Origin: Diploscapter coronatus
Lineage: Eukaryota; Nematoda; Chromadorea; Rhabditida; Rhabditidae
NCBI GenBank assembly: GCA_964036155.1
Contig: OZ038422.1
Coordinates: 73,989,201 to 74,053,200, forward strand
DNA length: 64,000 nucleotides
Reading direction: 5' to 3'
The position numbers and the translations under genes are program-made. Positions 1 to 10,949 of this stretch are shown here, one piece after another. Every line of letters starts with the position of its first letter. The first letter of the stretch is position 1. The notes under the pieces were generated by a model. The model had not been told where the DNA came from and did not search any database. It saw nothing but the letters and a program-made list of their open reading frames with translations.

Positions 1-238
1 AAGACGAAAAAGTGTTCGCTTCGAAATTCGAAAATAGAACATTTTTATGCCGAATTTGAAAAGGGCACTTTTTCATGTCAAATTTTGAAATTGGCGTTTC
101 TGCCTGAAATTGAAGGAGTCACTTTTTACATGGAAATAGCGATTTTTGACGGAAATTTTTAAGAGACGTCATTTTTTTACTAGAAATTTGAAATATTGGC
201 AGATTTTGCTTGAAAATTAGAAAATTCGATTTTTTCAG
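1..238 (+). other. Intron of vps-54 with periodic A/T runs
   Basis: This stretch ends in a TTTTTTCAG acceptor at 236-238 and has no open frame joining the first exon, so it reads as intron. Runs of A and T (for example around 7, 30, 43, 58, 68, 85, 133, 150, 166 and 226) recur roughly every ten bases. This resembles the periodic An/Tn clusters described in nematode germline-expressed genes. Confidence 0.5.
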
Positions 239-2756
239 GACGGTCGTAAATTCGTATGGTGGCCTTCATCAAGAGCTCACCGACGCTATTCAAAATGTCG
301 CGAAAGTCCGGTAGGTCAAAAATTAAAATTCAAGGAAATGATAATTTTTCAGGACAAACTTCAAAAAAGTCTCTACCCTGATTTGTGGACGGACGGCTAA
401 GATCATGCAGCTCTACGAGAAACGGGAACAGAAAAGACGACTATTGGCGAAACTACATGTAAGTTAGAAAGATAATTAGGAGGTAGTTAAATGATTCGTT
501 GGGGTAATAAAATAATTTAATTATACGAGTTTAGGACATTTCCTGTCTCAGAGACGCGCAACCCATGGTACAAATGATGTTGAATCAGGTATCAAAAATG
601 TTATTTTGAACTTTAAAAATATCATTCAGAGCGACTACCCAAGGGCTATCGAGTGCATTGAAACGAGTCAAAATGTGTTGAACAATGACATGAAAGGGGT
701 TTATTGTTTCAGGTAATTTTTCTTTTAATTTTGGAAAAATGGGTTAGTTTATGCAAAAAGGCATCTATTCTATTAAAAAAACATATTTTAGAATAGGGGC
801 CTATTTAATAGAAAATAAGCTTTAAGAGAATTGATGTCGTCTGAAAATATGAACATTTGTTGATTTAAAAAAGGTCTATCTTTTCAGACACTTGGGTCCC
901 CAACTCCAGGAGCTTTACGATATGATCGGGAAAATCATGCACGAGGATTTCGTCTCGCTAATTCAGAAGGAGCTAGGGGCCAAGCCCGATGCGGGATCGC
1001 TAATCACTGCGGAGGTCGGGCTCGTACCAGATTTAATTTTTCAATGCTATTTCTTAAATGAAGAGATGACACTATGTCGGAACCTTTCTTCCCACATTTC
1101 CTCCCTAGTTTCACTCTTTTCTTTGTTCCTAGCTATAGGTATCGTCATACTGTCATGTCAAAATTGCCTAACAAACTAATTTTCAAATAAAAGATTTTCA
1201 GGGAGAACTTTCATCTGTAACGATGGGCCTGATTCAAATGCGCAAGTACATGTTCATTAACGTGATACGGGAAGAAATCAGCGAAGCGGTAAAGAGCTGT
1301 ATGCGCCAGGTTGTGAAGGTAAATAAATTAAAATAAATACCTCCTTTTACTTTTCAGATTTTTCTTTCAAAATTATTCCTTTTACTGGAATACCAAGCTT
1401 TTGATTATGTTAATTTCTTCGGGCTTTTCTATTTTTATAGCGAAATGAAAGAAAAATGATATAAAATTTGAAATTTCAGAATCAAATCATCACTAGCGGT
1501 CTGGACTTTTCGGATTTCGACCCGACTCTGGTGTAAGTGATTTTTTCGAGAATTCAATGGAATTTTAAGGGGATAACTGATGATTTTCAGGCAACTTGGG
1601 GACTCAGTTAGGCGATTGAGGCACGATCAATTCATTACCTGCGTCGAAGCCGTTACCGCGAGCCTTTTCCAGTTCTGCGTGAAATGCCAGGTAAATTATT
1701 TACTCATTTTTAGAAATTTGTATTATTTTAAAAATTAGCATATTCCCTAATTTCACTTACATATATTTTGACTATAATGGCTTGAAAGAAGCATTCCATT
1801 TTAGCTGAAGAAATTAGATAGATAATTATGAAAAAGAAATGATAAAAGAATTGAAAATTAGAATTTTCAGGCTCTCCAAGATATGATCCTCGAGCTATGC
1901 AATCGTGCTGATAAATCTGGCGATCGAAATTCCCTAACTCCTGAGCCGACCTCGGAGAAGAACGTCGAAACTGAAAACACTGAAAGTGCTACCGAGGACT
2001 CGACGACCACATCTGAATCGACATCAGGACTGACGATGACGGCATCGAGTTCGTCCTTGGTGGAATCAGGATCAGGGGAAACGACGACTTCAACCACCGC
2101 AACAAATTCAAATAGCAGAGAAAGTGGTGAACAGAAAGTAGGATTTAAAAATTATGATGAAAAATTATTTTTTTGAAGAAATGATTTTTTGTGAAAATTT
2201 TTATTTGAAAGAAAATAGCTTGTAGAGGTAGGGAAAGCGGAAAAATGGCTTCTTTTTCGTGTGATTTTCTTGAAAATTTGAGCATATTCTTAAAAGTTGA
2301 AAAATGTTGGAACTTGAAAAATTAAAATCGAAATGTTTCCAGACCTCCTACCTGCATCCATCAGCCGATGTAGCGTCATTGATTTCCGTGGAAATCCACA
2401 GTCACGCGCAGCTGAAGAAGAGCGTCTCGCTCATAGCAGAATTCGCCAACAACTGCGCGCAGACAAGGTTAGTGTGGCGGCCAAATTGCCAGTTTATTGA
2501 ATTTTGGAGAAGTTCGAAATTGGGAAGATCCAATATTTTTGCAAAAATGATTTTGACTTTCCTGAATTCCCAACTCATAAGGAAATATTTGGATTGTCCC
2601 GACTGAAAATTGTTTAGATTGTCTCGGCTTTTGGTGGCTCGCTTCAAGGAATTGGCAGTGATGGACCAAACCAGTCAACAAGAAATGGTCGAAATCCTAC
2701 TACGAGTCCGAAGCTATCAAAGACAATGCGTAGAGCAGGGCTGGCATAGGATACAG
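239..2756 (+). CDS. vps-54: VPS54-like GARP/EARP complex subunit, partial (N-terminus off window, C-terminus not found)
   Basis: VPS54 is the GARP-specific subunit that tethers endosome-derived vesicles at the trans-Golgi network. Eleven exons can be joined in one frame: 239-310, 353-458, 535-588, 630-712, 888-1014, 1202-1318, 1480-1532, 1591-1690, 1871-2137, 2343-2467 and 2618-2756. The translation carries the family order: a motif FRHLGPQLQELYDMIGK, then QMRKYMFINVIREE, then a Ser/Thr-rich acidic linker (exon 1871-2137), then a segment ending RSYQRQCVEQGWHRIQ that corresponds to the region just before the conserved C-terminal Vps54 domain. The first exon is entered through a TTTTTTCAG acceptor, so upstream exons lie off the left edge. 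After the donor at 2757 no Vps54 C-terminal domain is visible; a possible short terminal exon 2954-2983 (RLTNFKLRL, stop) is the only in-phase candidate seen. The family assignment rests on remembered human VPS54 and is strong; completeness of the gene is doubtful. Confidence 0.85.
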
Positions 2757-3961
2757 GTAACTAAATTTGATAATTGCGATAATTAAGTTAATTACTCAAA
2801 TTAAATAGATATATGATTACTTAGTCATAGTTGTACGATTAAATGAGATTATTATGGTAATTAGCTTAGCTAACTTAATTCAATCTGAGATAACTAGGAT
2901 AATTGAAATAGTTTTAGACCTCTTCAACCGGTCAATTAGCGGACTGCCTTCAGAGGCTGACCAACTTTAAACTCCGATTGTGATATAGTTATTGGGTCAT
3001 TGAAAATAAGGACTTGGAATTTGGAAAGTTAGCATACATGCTTTTACAATTATTTTTCGTTAGGAGTTTTTCAAATGTCATGGAAGTTAAAATCAAAGCT
3101 GTTCGGAATTTGAATTTTGAAAATTTCGGAATCAGAATTTCGAACATCTCTCGTTAGAATGATATTCTTTAGGATCCCAAGAGCTTATTGAATGGACCAA
3201 TATTCAAAATTCATCACGCTTTGAAATTATGGGTTCTCTAGTGTCTTTATAATTTTCGGGGATACAAGTGTGTGATTGTACTGTGAGGATGATTAATTTA
3301 TAAGCCGAACAAAATCAAAACGAAAGTAAAGTTTATCTCTTTTAAAACGAACACATGTATAGATAAATAAATCACCGTGTAGATTTCAACACAACGCCAT
3401 TTTACTTAGTAACTACCCATTAAACAACTAAAAAATAATCAGTAAAATGAAGAAGCGAGGAGGATTACCGTAATCCAAAATACTGAACGCGTTTGTTTCC
3501 GTGACTCGGAATATGAAAATAAGAAAAAACACATTAATAATTTCTAGAGATACGTGTATCACCACACAAAAATAATGACGGAGATTTCTTAAATTTGAAG
3601 GAAATGCTACCGGTTTTTAGGACCGATAATACATACACATTCTGTTTTAATAGAAATGAAATTCGATAGCTCTAATAATACTAAACATCATTTCAGTTTC
3701 ATTTACAAAAATATCGCGAGTTTTAAAAATTTGGAAGTAGATCTAAATTGAATACGAAAATTCTAAGGGAGCGTTCAAACTTTGCTCGCCCTTGCGCGAA
3801 CATTGAGAAATAGCATTGTTCGTGAGGAGAGCACAGAGTGCTAGTGCTTCACTGACCCTCTTCACAAACAGCGCTATTTCGCTATGTTCGCTCTAGCACG
3901 AACCAAGTCTGAACGCGCATCAATAATAGTGTGTCTAAATAATTATGCCAGAAGAAAATGC
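2757..3961. other. Gap between vps-54 and cat-4, no gene seen
   Basis: The two genes converge here. No open frame longer than about 60 codons and no Vps54-like segment is present on either strand. A TTCAG acceptor followed by nine sense codons and TGA (2954-2983) could be a terminal vps-54 exon, and an AATAAA at about 3366 could serve as its poly(A) signal. Both are speculative. Confidence 0.4.
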
Positions 3962-5392
3962 TTATCGCTTGTTGATGAGATTCAAGAACTCCTCCCTGGT
4001 CTTGGGGTCGTCCCTGAAGACGCCCAACATGCACGAAGTTGTCGTCGTGGCGTTGATTTTCTGGACGCCTCGCATTACCATGCACATGTGGCTAAAAAAT
4101 ATCGATAGAAACTGATAAATTGTCATAAGATAAAAAAGAAGGTTAGTATATGACGTGATAACGTAATAATGTGATATAGTTAGTGCTAGAAAATGTTTTC
4201 ATCTTAAGAAGAAATAAATAGTATGGAACAAGAATAGGTCACATTTGACGTCTTCTGTAGAATAAATAATGTATTGATAGGCTTCAGGCACTTCAGGAAA
4301 AGTCAAATTTTCACTTACCTAGCCTCGATAACCACGGCGACACCAGTAGGCTGAACTGCTTGTACCATCGCGGTGGCAATTTGCTTTGTCAGACGTTCTT
4401 GGACTGAAAATGGATAATGATTGATTTTTTCGAAGATAATTCAGTACCCTGTAACCTCCGACTGAACATTTCGACGATTCGCGCTAACTTTGAGAGCCCC
4501 AGAACTTTCTTGTTGGGAAGGTAGCCAATGTGGACCTGGAAATTCGAAACTTCGGGGGTTTCGAGAGGAAATGAACTTACTTTGCCCAAAAATGGCACGA
4601 GATGGTGCTCGCAGAGGGAAAACATCTCGATGTCTTTAACGATGACCATTTCATCGTGGTCTTCATCAAAGACGGCTTCGTTCAGGATTTCTAAAATGAT
4701 AACTGATAAGAGTCCAGAATTTAAAGACATCAGTTTTAATGAAGCTAAATATTCATTCTTCGCGCTATTATTTTCCAATTTCTATCTCTAACTATAGTTT
4801 TTGTCACGAAGTCATTCAATAAAATCTACGGATGTCTCTTTCATATGTTTCGTTTTTACCTACGAATTACACCATTCCTTCACAATGTCATTTACAAATT
4901 GCAGCTATAATATTAATTCTTACGGTCCAGCTGCAGTTCATATCCATTGGTGAAGTACATCATAGCTTTGGCGGCCCTTTCCGGGGTCTTCAAAAGACCC
5001 TGTCGATTGACGTCCTCTCCAACATGAGAGATGATTGATGAATAGGCACGAGCCATGTCTGCCATATGATCCACTTTCTCAGACTTCTTTCCTTTGAGAA
5101 CAGTTTTATCGTCCAGGAGAGCGATCTGGAAAAAACTAACATATTTTGGAAGATCGAAAAAATTAGTTTAAAAAGAATGCTCCAAATCAAAATAACTTAA
5201 ACCCCCTATGAGTCAGATTCAATTTAAAAATGTTTAAGAATAACCTTTAGATAAAACCTTATATTTAAAAAAAAAATAGAAATTTTAAATTTACGTTACC
5301 TGTTTCTCATCAGTGTCAGATTTTTCACTCTGGTTGTCCGAAGAGGAAATGAATCCACTGCTCTCAATTTCAGCCATCTTGCACGCCGGCAT
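3962..5392 (-). CDS. cat-4: GTP cyclohydrolase I
   Basis: Converts GTP to dihydroneopterin triphosphate, the first step of tetrahydrobiopterin synthesis, which supports tyrosine, tryptophan and phenylalanine hydroxylases (dopamine and serotonin synthesis). Six minus-strand exons join in frame: 5300-5392, 4924-5125, 4581-4690, 4448-4535, 4319-4403 and 3962-4091, giving 235 residues, close to the family length. Visible motifs are the zinc/active-site segment [14 protein letters not shown], then [27 protein letters not shown], and the C-terminal [16 protein letters not shown] with the second zinc cysteine, ending [10 protein letters not shown]. The poorly conserved N-terminus ([14 protein letters not shown]) precedes the catalytic domain. 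The first AUG after a probable trans-splice acceptor is at 5392; a second in-frame AUG is at 5377. All key residues are intact. The gene lies downstream of ttn-1 on the same strand but 5.4 kb away, so an operon is not indicated. Confidence 0.95.
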
Positions 5393-5426
5393 TGGGTTTA
5401 TTCGTTCAATTTTGGAAAGCTTAAAT

Positions 5427-5436
5427 CTGAAAATTG
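5427..5436 (-). promoter_or_regulatory. Candidate spliced-leader acceptor of cat-4
   Basis: On the minus strand CAATTTTCAG ends at 5427 and is followed by a 34-nt leader and the AUG at 5392. No upstream coding exon with a matching donor is evident, so an SL1-type trans-splice site is the simple reading. It is inferred from position and consensus only. Confidence 0.45.
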
Positions 5437-8400
5437 CAAAATATACAGGGATTTTTGCGTGACGATAAAAATAATCGAATGACGCAAAATAATGGTTCCT
5501 AAGAATGAATATAGAGCTATAAATGCCAAGAGGAAAGTAGGCGTCAAAGTAAAATGCCGGAAGCCATTTTCTCGATAGAAAAAGATACCCCAGATGGGAA
5601 GAAAACCCATATTTGGGGCTATTGAGAGAATATGGGAACGAATCAAGAGTAAGTGACAAAGAATACTCGAAAATTAGAACAAAGAGCTCAGAATTTAGTG
5701 ATAAGCGTGGAATCATAGGACTAGAGTCTTAGTAGAGTAGAATAGATGTGTGCTGTTGATTTTTAGCGGTTCATCAGGAAAAGATTGAATTCATGCGTAA
5801 ATTCACCCGAATGAAGCGGCTTTATCAGCTTTTGCTGTGAAGATATCAATATCGTGAAAAATCGATTGATAAAGGCTATAAACTTGATTTATCATTAAAA
5901 GAAAGTCGGAATTTCTATGCATAGTCTTGAATAATGTTTAGACCGAGTTTTTACAAGATAATTGAATTGGGTAAGAATAGGCATTGTTCTTTTTCGATAG
6001 TAAGAAATTGTAAAGAATAGTAGAATGACGTGAATTGATTAAATTTTTGAGGGGCTGATACAATTGATTTTTTATTTTGGGTTGGTCATATGGTAGTTGG
6101 TTGGGCGAAGAGAAAAACGTGATCGTGCATGGTAAATGAGTCGTAACCAAAAGTGATTATCGAAAAAAGGCGAATTTCAAGGAATTTCAAAATCTTAGCC
6201 CCTACGATTAAGAATGGGGGACCTCAAAAACATCGGGTAAAATTCAATTTTATTTGACTTCGAGAAAGGTCTCTTTTCATTGCAGCAATGGTCATCAATT
6301 CAATTGAATTTGCATCACCCTTGGAAACGATGGGATGACGAGTTGAAAAATTTGAATTGGGCTGGGGATCCAAAATTTTCAAAAATTAGCATACATCATC
6401 TGATCTTGATAATCCTCTTACTGATATTCGATCAAAAATAACTAGAGAAAAGGAATACTAGAATCTTTAAAACTAAAAATAAGTCGATAATTGATCTTCT
6501 TTGCTAAAATTGAAATAATTAAGGAAAACGTGGAAATCAACAGAATGTAAATATGAGAGGTAATAAATGTTGTCAGAGAAATGTTGGTTGTTTGAAATGT
6601 GATAGGAATAACGATAGAATGATAGAAAGTATGAGATAGAGGTGGTCGAAGTTGTAAATCACTGAGACAATCGACGAAAAAGGAATGTGACGGGAAAATA
6701 TCGCGTAAATTCAATAGAGGGAAAAGATAGAAAACTTTTTGAGAAGAAGAAATATACATGGTGATTTAATGACCATTAGATTGATATTGAACATGCCTGG
6801 ATTCGGTAGTACTTTTTATATTTGTATGAGTACTAGATTGAACATTTTAGGATCAAGAAACCTAAATCGGGTAGTATTCTTTGGCTTGGTATGAGAAATT
6901 TTAGAATCGAAAATTGTAGTGAACAGAATTTTAGATTTTCCGAGAAAACCATGATTTACTACGACATGTGTAAATTTTTCCAGCTTTTATACACGGAAAA
7001 GTTGATAAGCAGTAGGTAAAATAGTCTGTTCCAAAGTTGAAATTGAAAATGATTAGAAATGATTTATCAGCTTATCACGTGAAAAGAACGCGACCTTCAG
7101 ACAGCAAAATTATCAACGCCGAAAAGCGATTATTCGAGCATAAGAGGAGCATGCAGGTGCTCGAAACTTTCTTTCATCCCGTCGACGAAATAGTGTGTCT
7201 AATGAAGAGAGTTAGCGTATTTCATCTCCATTCTTTAGCTTCCAGTGACTTTTTTTATTTTGCGTCACAAATATTCGAATTTTAATCTGAGAATCATTCG
7301 ATAAGTGCGTAACGATGCGATTTTATCATGAAACGATGACAAAGCTTATCAAAAGACTGATTAAAATTGACGAAAGCTGACTATGAATGAAAATTATCAG
7401 CTTTTTACGTCCGAATAGAACAATGGAACTCAAAAGTTTATCACCAAAAATGAAAAGTCTTTCTAAGATCAAAAAAGCCTCGATCTCTCCAAGAGGTAAT
7501 ACCGTAGGAGTGGGATTATACTAGTTCCGACTCGAAAATTTTTGAAGGTCAATTTTAATCCGACTCAGACATTGAAAATTTTATTTCATCAAGTCTTGGT
7601 GAAAGTGCTCATAAATTTAGGAGCGATTTGAAAAAGTTGTCGTCGAAAACATTAGCGTTTTCAGGAAACGACTGTTATTCGTTGTTTATTGCCAACGACG
7701 AATTACTTTTTAGATCTGGAAAGATAATCGAAGTAACTGGTTTGGATATAAGAAAAGACAAGTAGAATAGAATGGCACTTCTGGATCAGAAAATCCGAAA
7801 AAAAATTCTAGGAAAAATCTAGTGAATAAATTCTCGAAGAGAAAGATTTAGGGTAAAAAATTTCTGGAAAAAGAATGATAGGGTTTTCAATCACAAGCCA
7901 AACATAAGACGAAGGAATTGCGTAAATTATTCATGAAAAATATATTTGCTAAAGCGTCTAAAACAAGTATCATGTTACCTAACGCCCACGGGTTATTCAC
8001 CAAATAAGAACCTATTTCGATAAATCTGACATCATAAAGAAAATTTACTGTAAATATTGCGCAATCGCAGAATTTATCGTATTTTGAAAGAAGTTTACAA
8101 GATTAGGATCGAAAATTTATGAATGAAAGTTCGTATAAAAAGGGGTTGGCGAAGTTGTAAAGCCATATGTCTGCAGATATTGTGAGGCTAGAACAGGATA
8201 TGATAGGCAAACTGACGTGATTGATAAATCGTAGGCGTGATAAGACCACCAGATCAAATCATAACGGCTTTTCAGGGGTTCATTTTTGATCGGCTGCAGG
8301 TTAGTACAGGTACGAAACTTTTTCCTCAGATGTGGAAGGAGGTTAATAAAATTGTGTGCATAATATGGGCCTGTCGATCTTAAATGATCTTACCCAACAC

Positions 8401-10848
8401 TTCCAAGTTAGCTTACATCAGCCAATCAACTACACTTAATGAATTCACGTTGATCTCACCTACTTTCAAACCTCATTACCAGTCGTCACCATCTACCAAT
8501 TGGCCTAATCTTCCAACCCTCTTCCATTCCAACCTATTCAAGATTCAAAACCACCAAGGCCCTAACAAGCCATATATGCAAATAAATTATGGTTGTCGAA
8601 ACGTTATGTCTTGACCTGAATTCGACAGGTCTGAGTCGGGATAAAATACATTCGCAAACAAAACAGCTCAAATCTCACATTAACTCACATACACGGTAAT
8701 TTATGCACAATGGTATGAACATCTCGAATTTAATAGAGGGAAAGTAGGATTTTTCGCTATCTGATCTGGTATTTTATGCTAATTAAAGAAATTTTTGGCA
8801 TCATACATCATTTTCCTAACGGAAATAACTTTTAGGATTTGTTTTGTCATTTTTCATCAGTTTTGTGAGTATGCGTATCTGATGATAAAATAATAAATTT
8901 CTCCATAGGTCGTAGTCGCGTTTGTAATTAAATGATTCGAGCAAATTGATATGAATTGTCATCAGCTAGCATTGAACCTGGAATTTGACCTGACTTTTCG
9001 ACTTTTTTCTCGAGGATTATCGACCAAGAAGTTTGTTTTTTCGTATTTGAACTATGCTATTATCAGAGAAAATATTTGCGAGATTCTAAAGTTTGCGTGA
9101 AAATTTCTAGAAAACTGGGAATTCTACTTTTGCAGGAGCAATCGTTGACGGGGTTGAAAGATTACTGAATCTTTGCTGATAAGAACAGAATACATGGTAA
9201 AGTGTAGTCCCGAAAGGAAGTTTGTAGTCGCAAAGTATAAGCTGATTAAAAAACCTGCAAAATTACGCAATACCACTCTCAAGTAGGGTGATTTTAGATG
9301 AAGTTTAAAATATATAGAGAAATTTGTTGATCGTTATTCTGATGGTACCATATCACACTCATTAGTTTTATTATATTGAAAAGGGATACCACATTGTAGC
9401 CAAGATCATCAATCTGGCTCATATTGAAAATACATGAAAACATTAATATGATTTTCGCAAAATTTGGCTTTAGTTACAGGTGCTTTAAGGAAAATAAAAT
9501 CGACGAAAAATTTAAAATACAAACACTTTATTATCGACTTCGTTTAATAATTTCAAGCACACGCGGTATAATAGAAAGATTACAACAATGTAAGCAGCAC
9601 CGAGTAGAATTCACTTAAAAATTGGTATTTAGTCAAATCTTCACAATGCCTAACTTCCAAGGGCCAGTTTGAAAGGGACATGGATGAAAATCGAGAGAAG
9701 ATAGTCGATAGAATCAATTTTTAAAATTTGTCTAATCGTCGTACTACACTACTACAACTAGCCAGAGAGTTGATTAATTATTATGTTTAATAGAGGATTA
9801 AATATTAAGAAATGAGGCAAGTGATACATATTAAATTGACACGATAAGTGTCGGGGTCGAATCGTAAATTTTCGATGAAAAATTTGAATTTGTTAGAAAA
9901 TCGCAAGACGCATCACTTGCGTGGGTTCGTTCGTCGTTGAAGCAGTGCGGCAGATGAGCCTAAAATGTTCATTTTTAGTCGCAAAATTTTATTTTTGAAT
10001 CGGAAATTTCGAAAATTCATTATTTACTCGGAAAATGTAAGTAAACCTTCGAAATTTCTAATGAAAAAGCCCACTGCATGTAAAATTTGAAAAAAGTACG
10101 TATTCAGACTAAATTTAAATGTTTCCGAAGTAAAATTTGATTCTTATAATCATTGCTAAACTTTTGAATAAGAAATAATAATAGAAAAAGTTCAAATTTG
10201 TCTGGACCGCACGATTGATTTACCAGCGACGGATAAGATTTTAACCACATTTTTTGACAAAATGACGATATTGGACAAGTTTCACTGGACTTTTTGTTAT
10301 CTTTTGAAATCCTACGTTAGAAAGTTGTTTCTAGACATATATTGTGAGAAAAGCCGTGATTTGTTAGTAGTATTAGAAGTTAATAGGATGATTTTTTAAG
10401 TTAGATATGCTAATTTTTTGCTAAGATAGGAGAGTTCGAGCACAAACCGATGAATGCAGCTGACAAGGGCCCATCGGCCCGCACAGAATAGCATAAGAGA
10501 CAACAGACGATACAGGGCTGTAAATTAAGCTTGTTTTCATTCTAAAACTCATCATTTTTACACAAATATGGGAGGGAATATGATCTAGTTTTTTTTCTAA
10601 TATAGGTACAATTTCGACTCCAAGAAATCTCTATCGATCTACTCTAAAAGGTAGCATTCGTTTACCTCCCAACACTTGGCTAGCAATTGATCGTACGAAC
10701 TAGCTAAGGAAAGAAACTATTCCTAAATATATCCCAGATTCTCTTTTTGATGATAAAACTAAAAATTGGCGTAGCAGGATGAAAATCAAAATCGTTATAT
10801 GAAACGGCGTGATCATAATGATATGAAACACATATAGAGCGTGATAGA
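5430..10848. other. 5.4-kb intergenic region between ttn-1 3' end and cat-4 5' end
   Basis: Short open frames here (up to 105 codons) are AT-biased and match nothing recognisable, and none joins plausible exons. No tRNA or rRNA was recognised by eye. The stretch should hold the ttn-1 3' UTR (nearest 10848) and the cat-4 promoter (nearest 5430). TGATAA hexamers are abundant, especially 7003-7443, with three more at 5822-5894. Confidence 0.5.
7003..7443. promoter_or_regulatory. Cluster of eight TGATAA (GATA-factor) sites
   Basis: TGATAA on either strand occurs at 7003-7008, 7064-7069, 7072-7077, 7110-7115, 7323-7328, 7346-7351, 7394-7399 and 7438-7443. Three more are at 5822-5827, 5868-5873 and 5889-5894. 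TGATAA is the core bound by nematode GATA factors (intestinal ELT-2/ELT-7, hypodermal ELT-1/ELT-3). The cluster lies 1.6-2.1 kb upstream of cat-4, the only gene whose 5' end faces it. Enhancer function is inferred. Confidence 0.35.
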
Positions 10849-10949
10849 TTATCGTATGGCGAAACTCGCTTGAAACTTTACATAGAAGCTTTGCTCTGGA
10901 CGTCCACTTCCTGCGTTTTGAGACACATAATCGTGCAGAAAGATCAGGG
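10849..10949 (-). other. ttn-1: Candidate last exon of ttn-1
   Basis: From the donor at 11078, acceptor AATTTGCAG (10950-10952) gives a last exon starting ALIFLHDYVSQNAGSGRP and ending KFQASFAIR with a stop at 10849. An alternative acceptor CCTATTCAG (11013-11015) gives LQISPTIVCRVFTRIL with a stop at 10960. The second lies wholly inside an inverted repeat and the first uses an acceptor made by one repeat arm. The first is preferred because it extends past the repeat. Confidence 0.45.

Noticed and set aside
5291..5716. 141-codon minus-strand frame reaching upstream of cat-4
   Set aside because: Only its last part is cat-4 exon 1. Upstream of the TTTTCAG acceptor at 5427 the sequence is AT-biased with no homology.
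5430..10848. Search for tRNA, rRNA or missing vps-54 exons
   Set aside because: No cloverleaf with a GTTCGAATCC-type T-loop was recognised, and no Vps54 C-terminal segment was found by eye. Structured small RNAs cannot be excluded without a covariance search.
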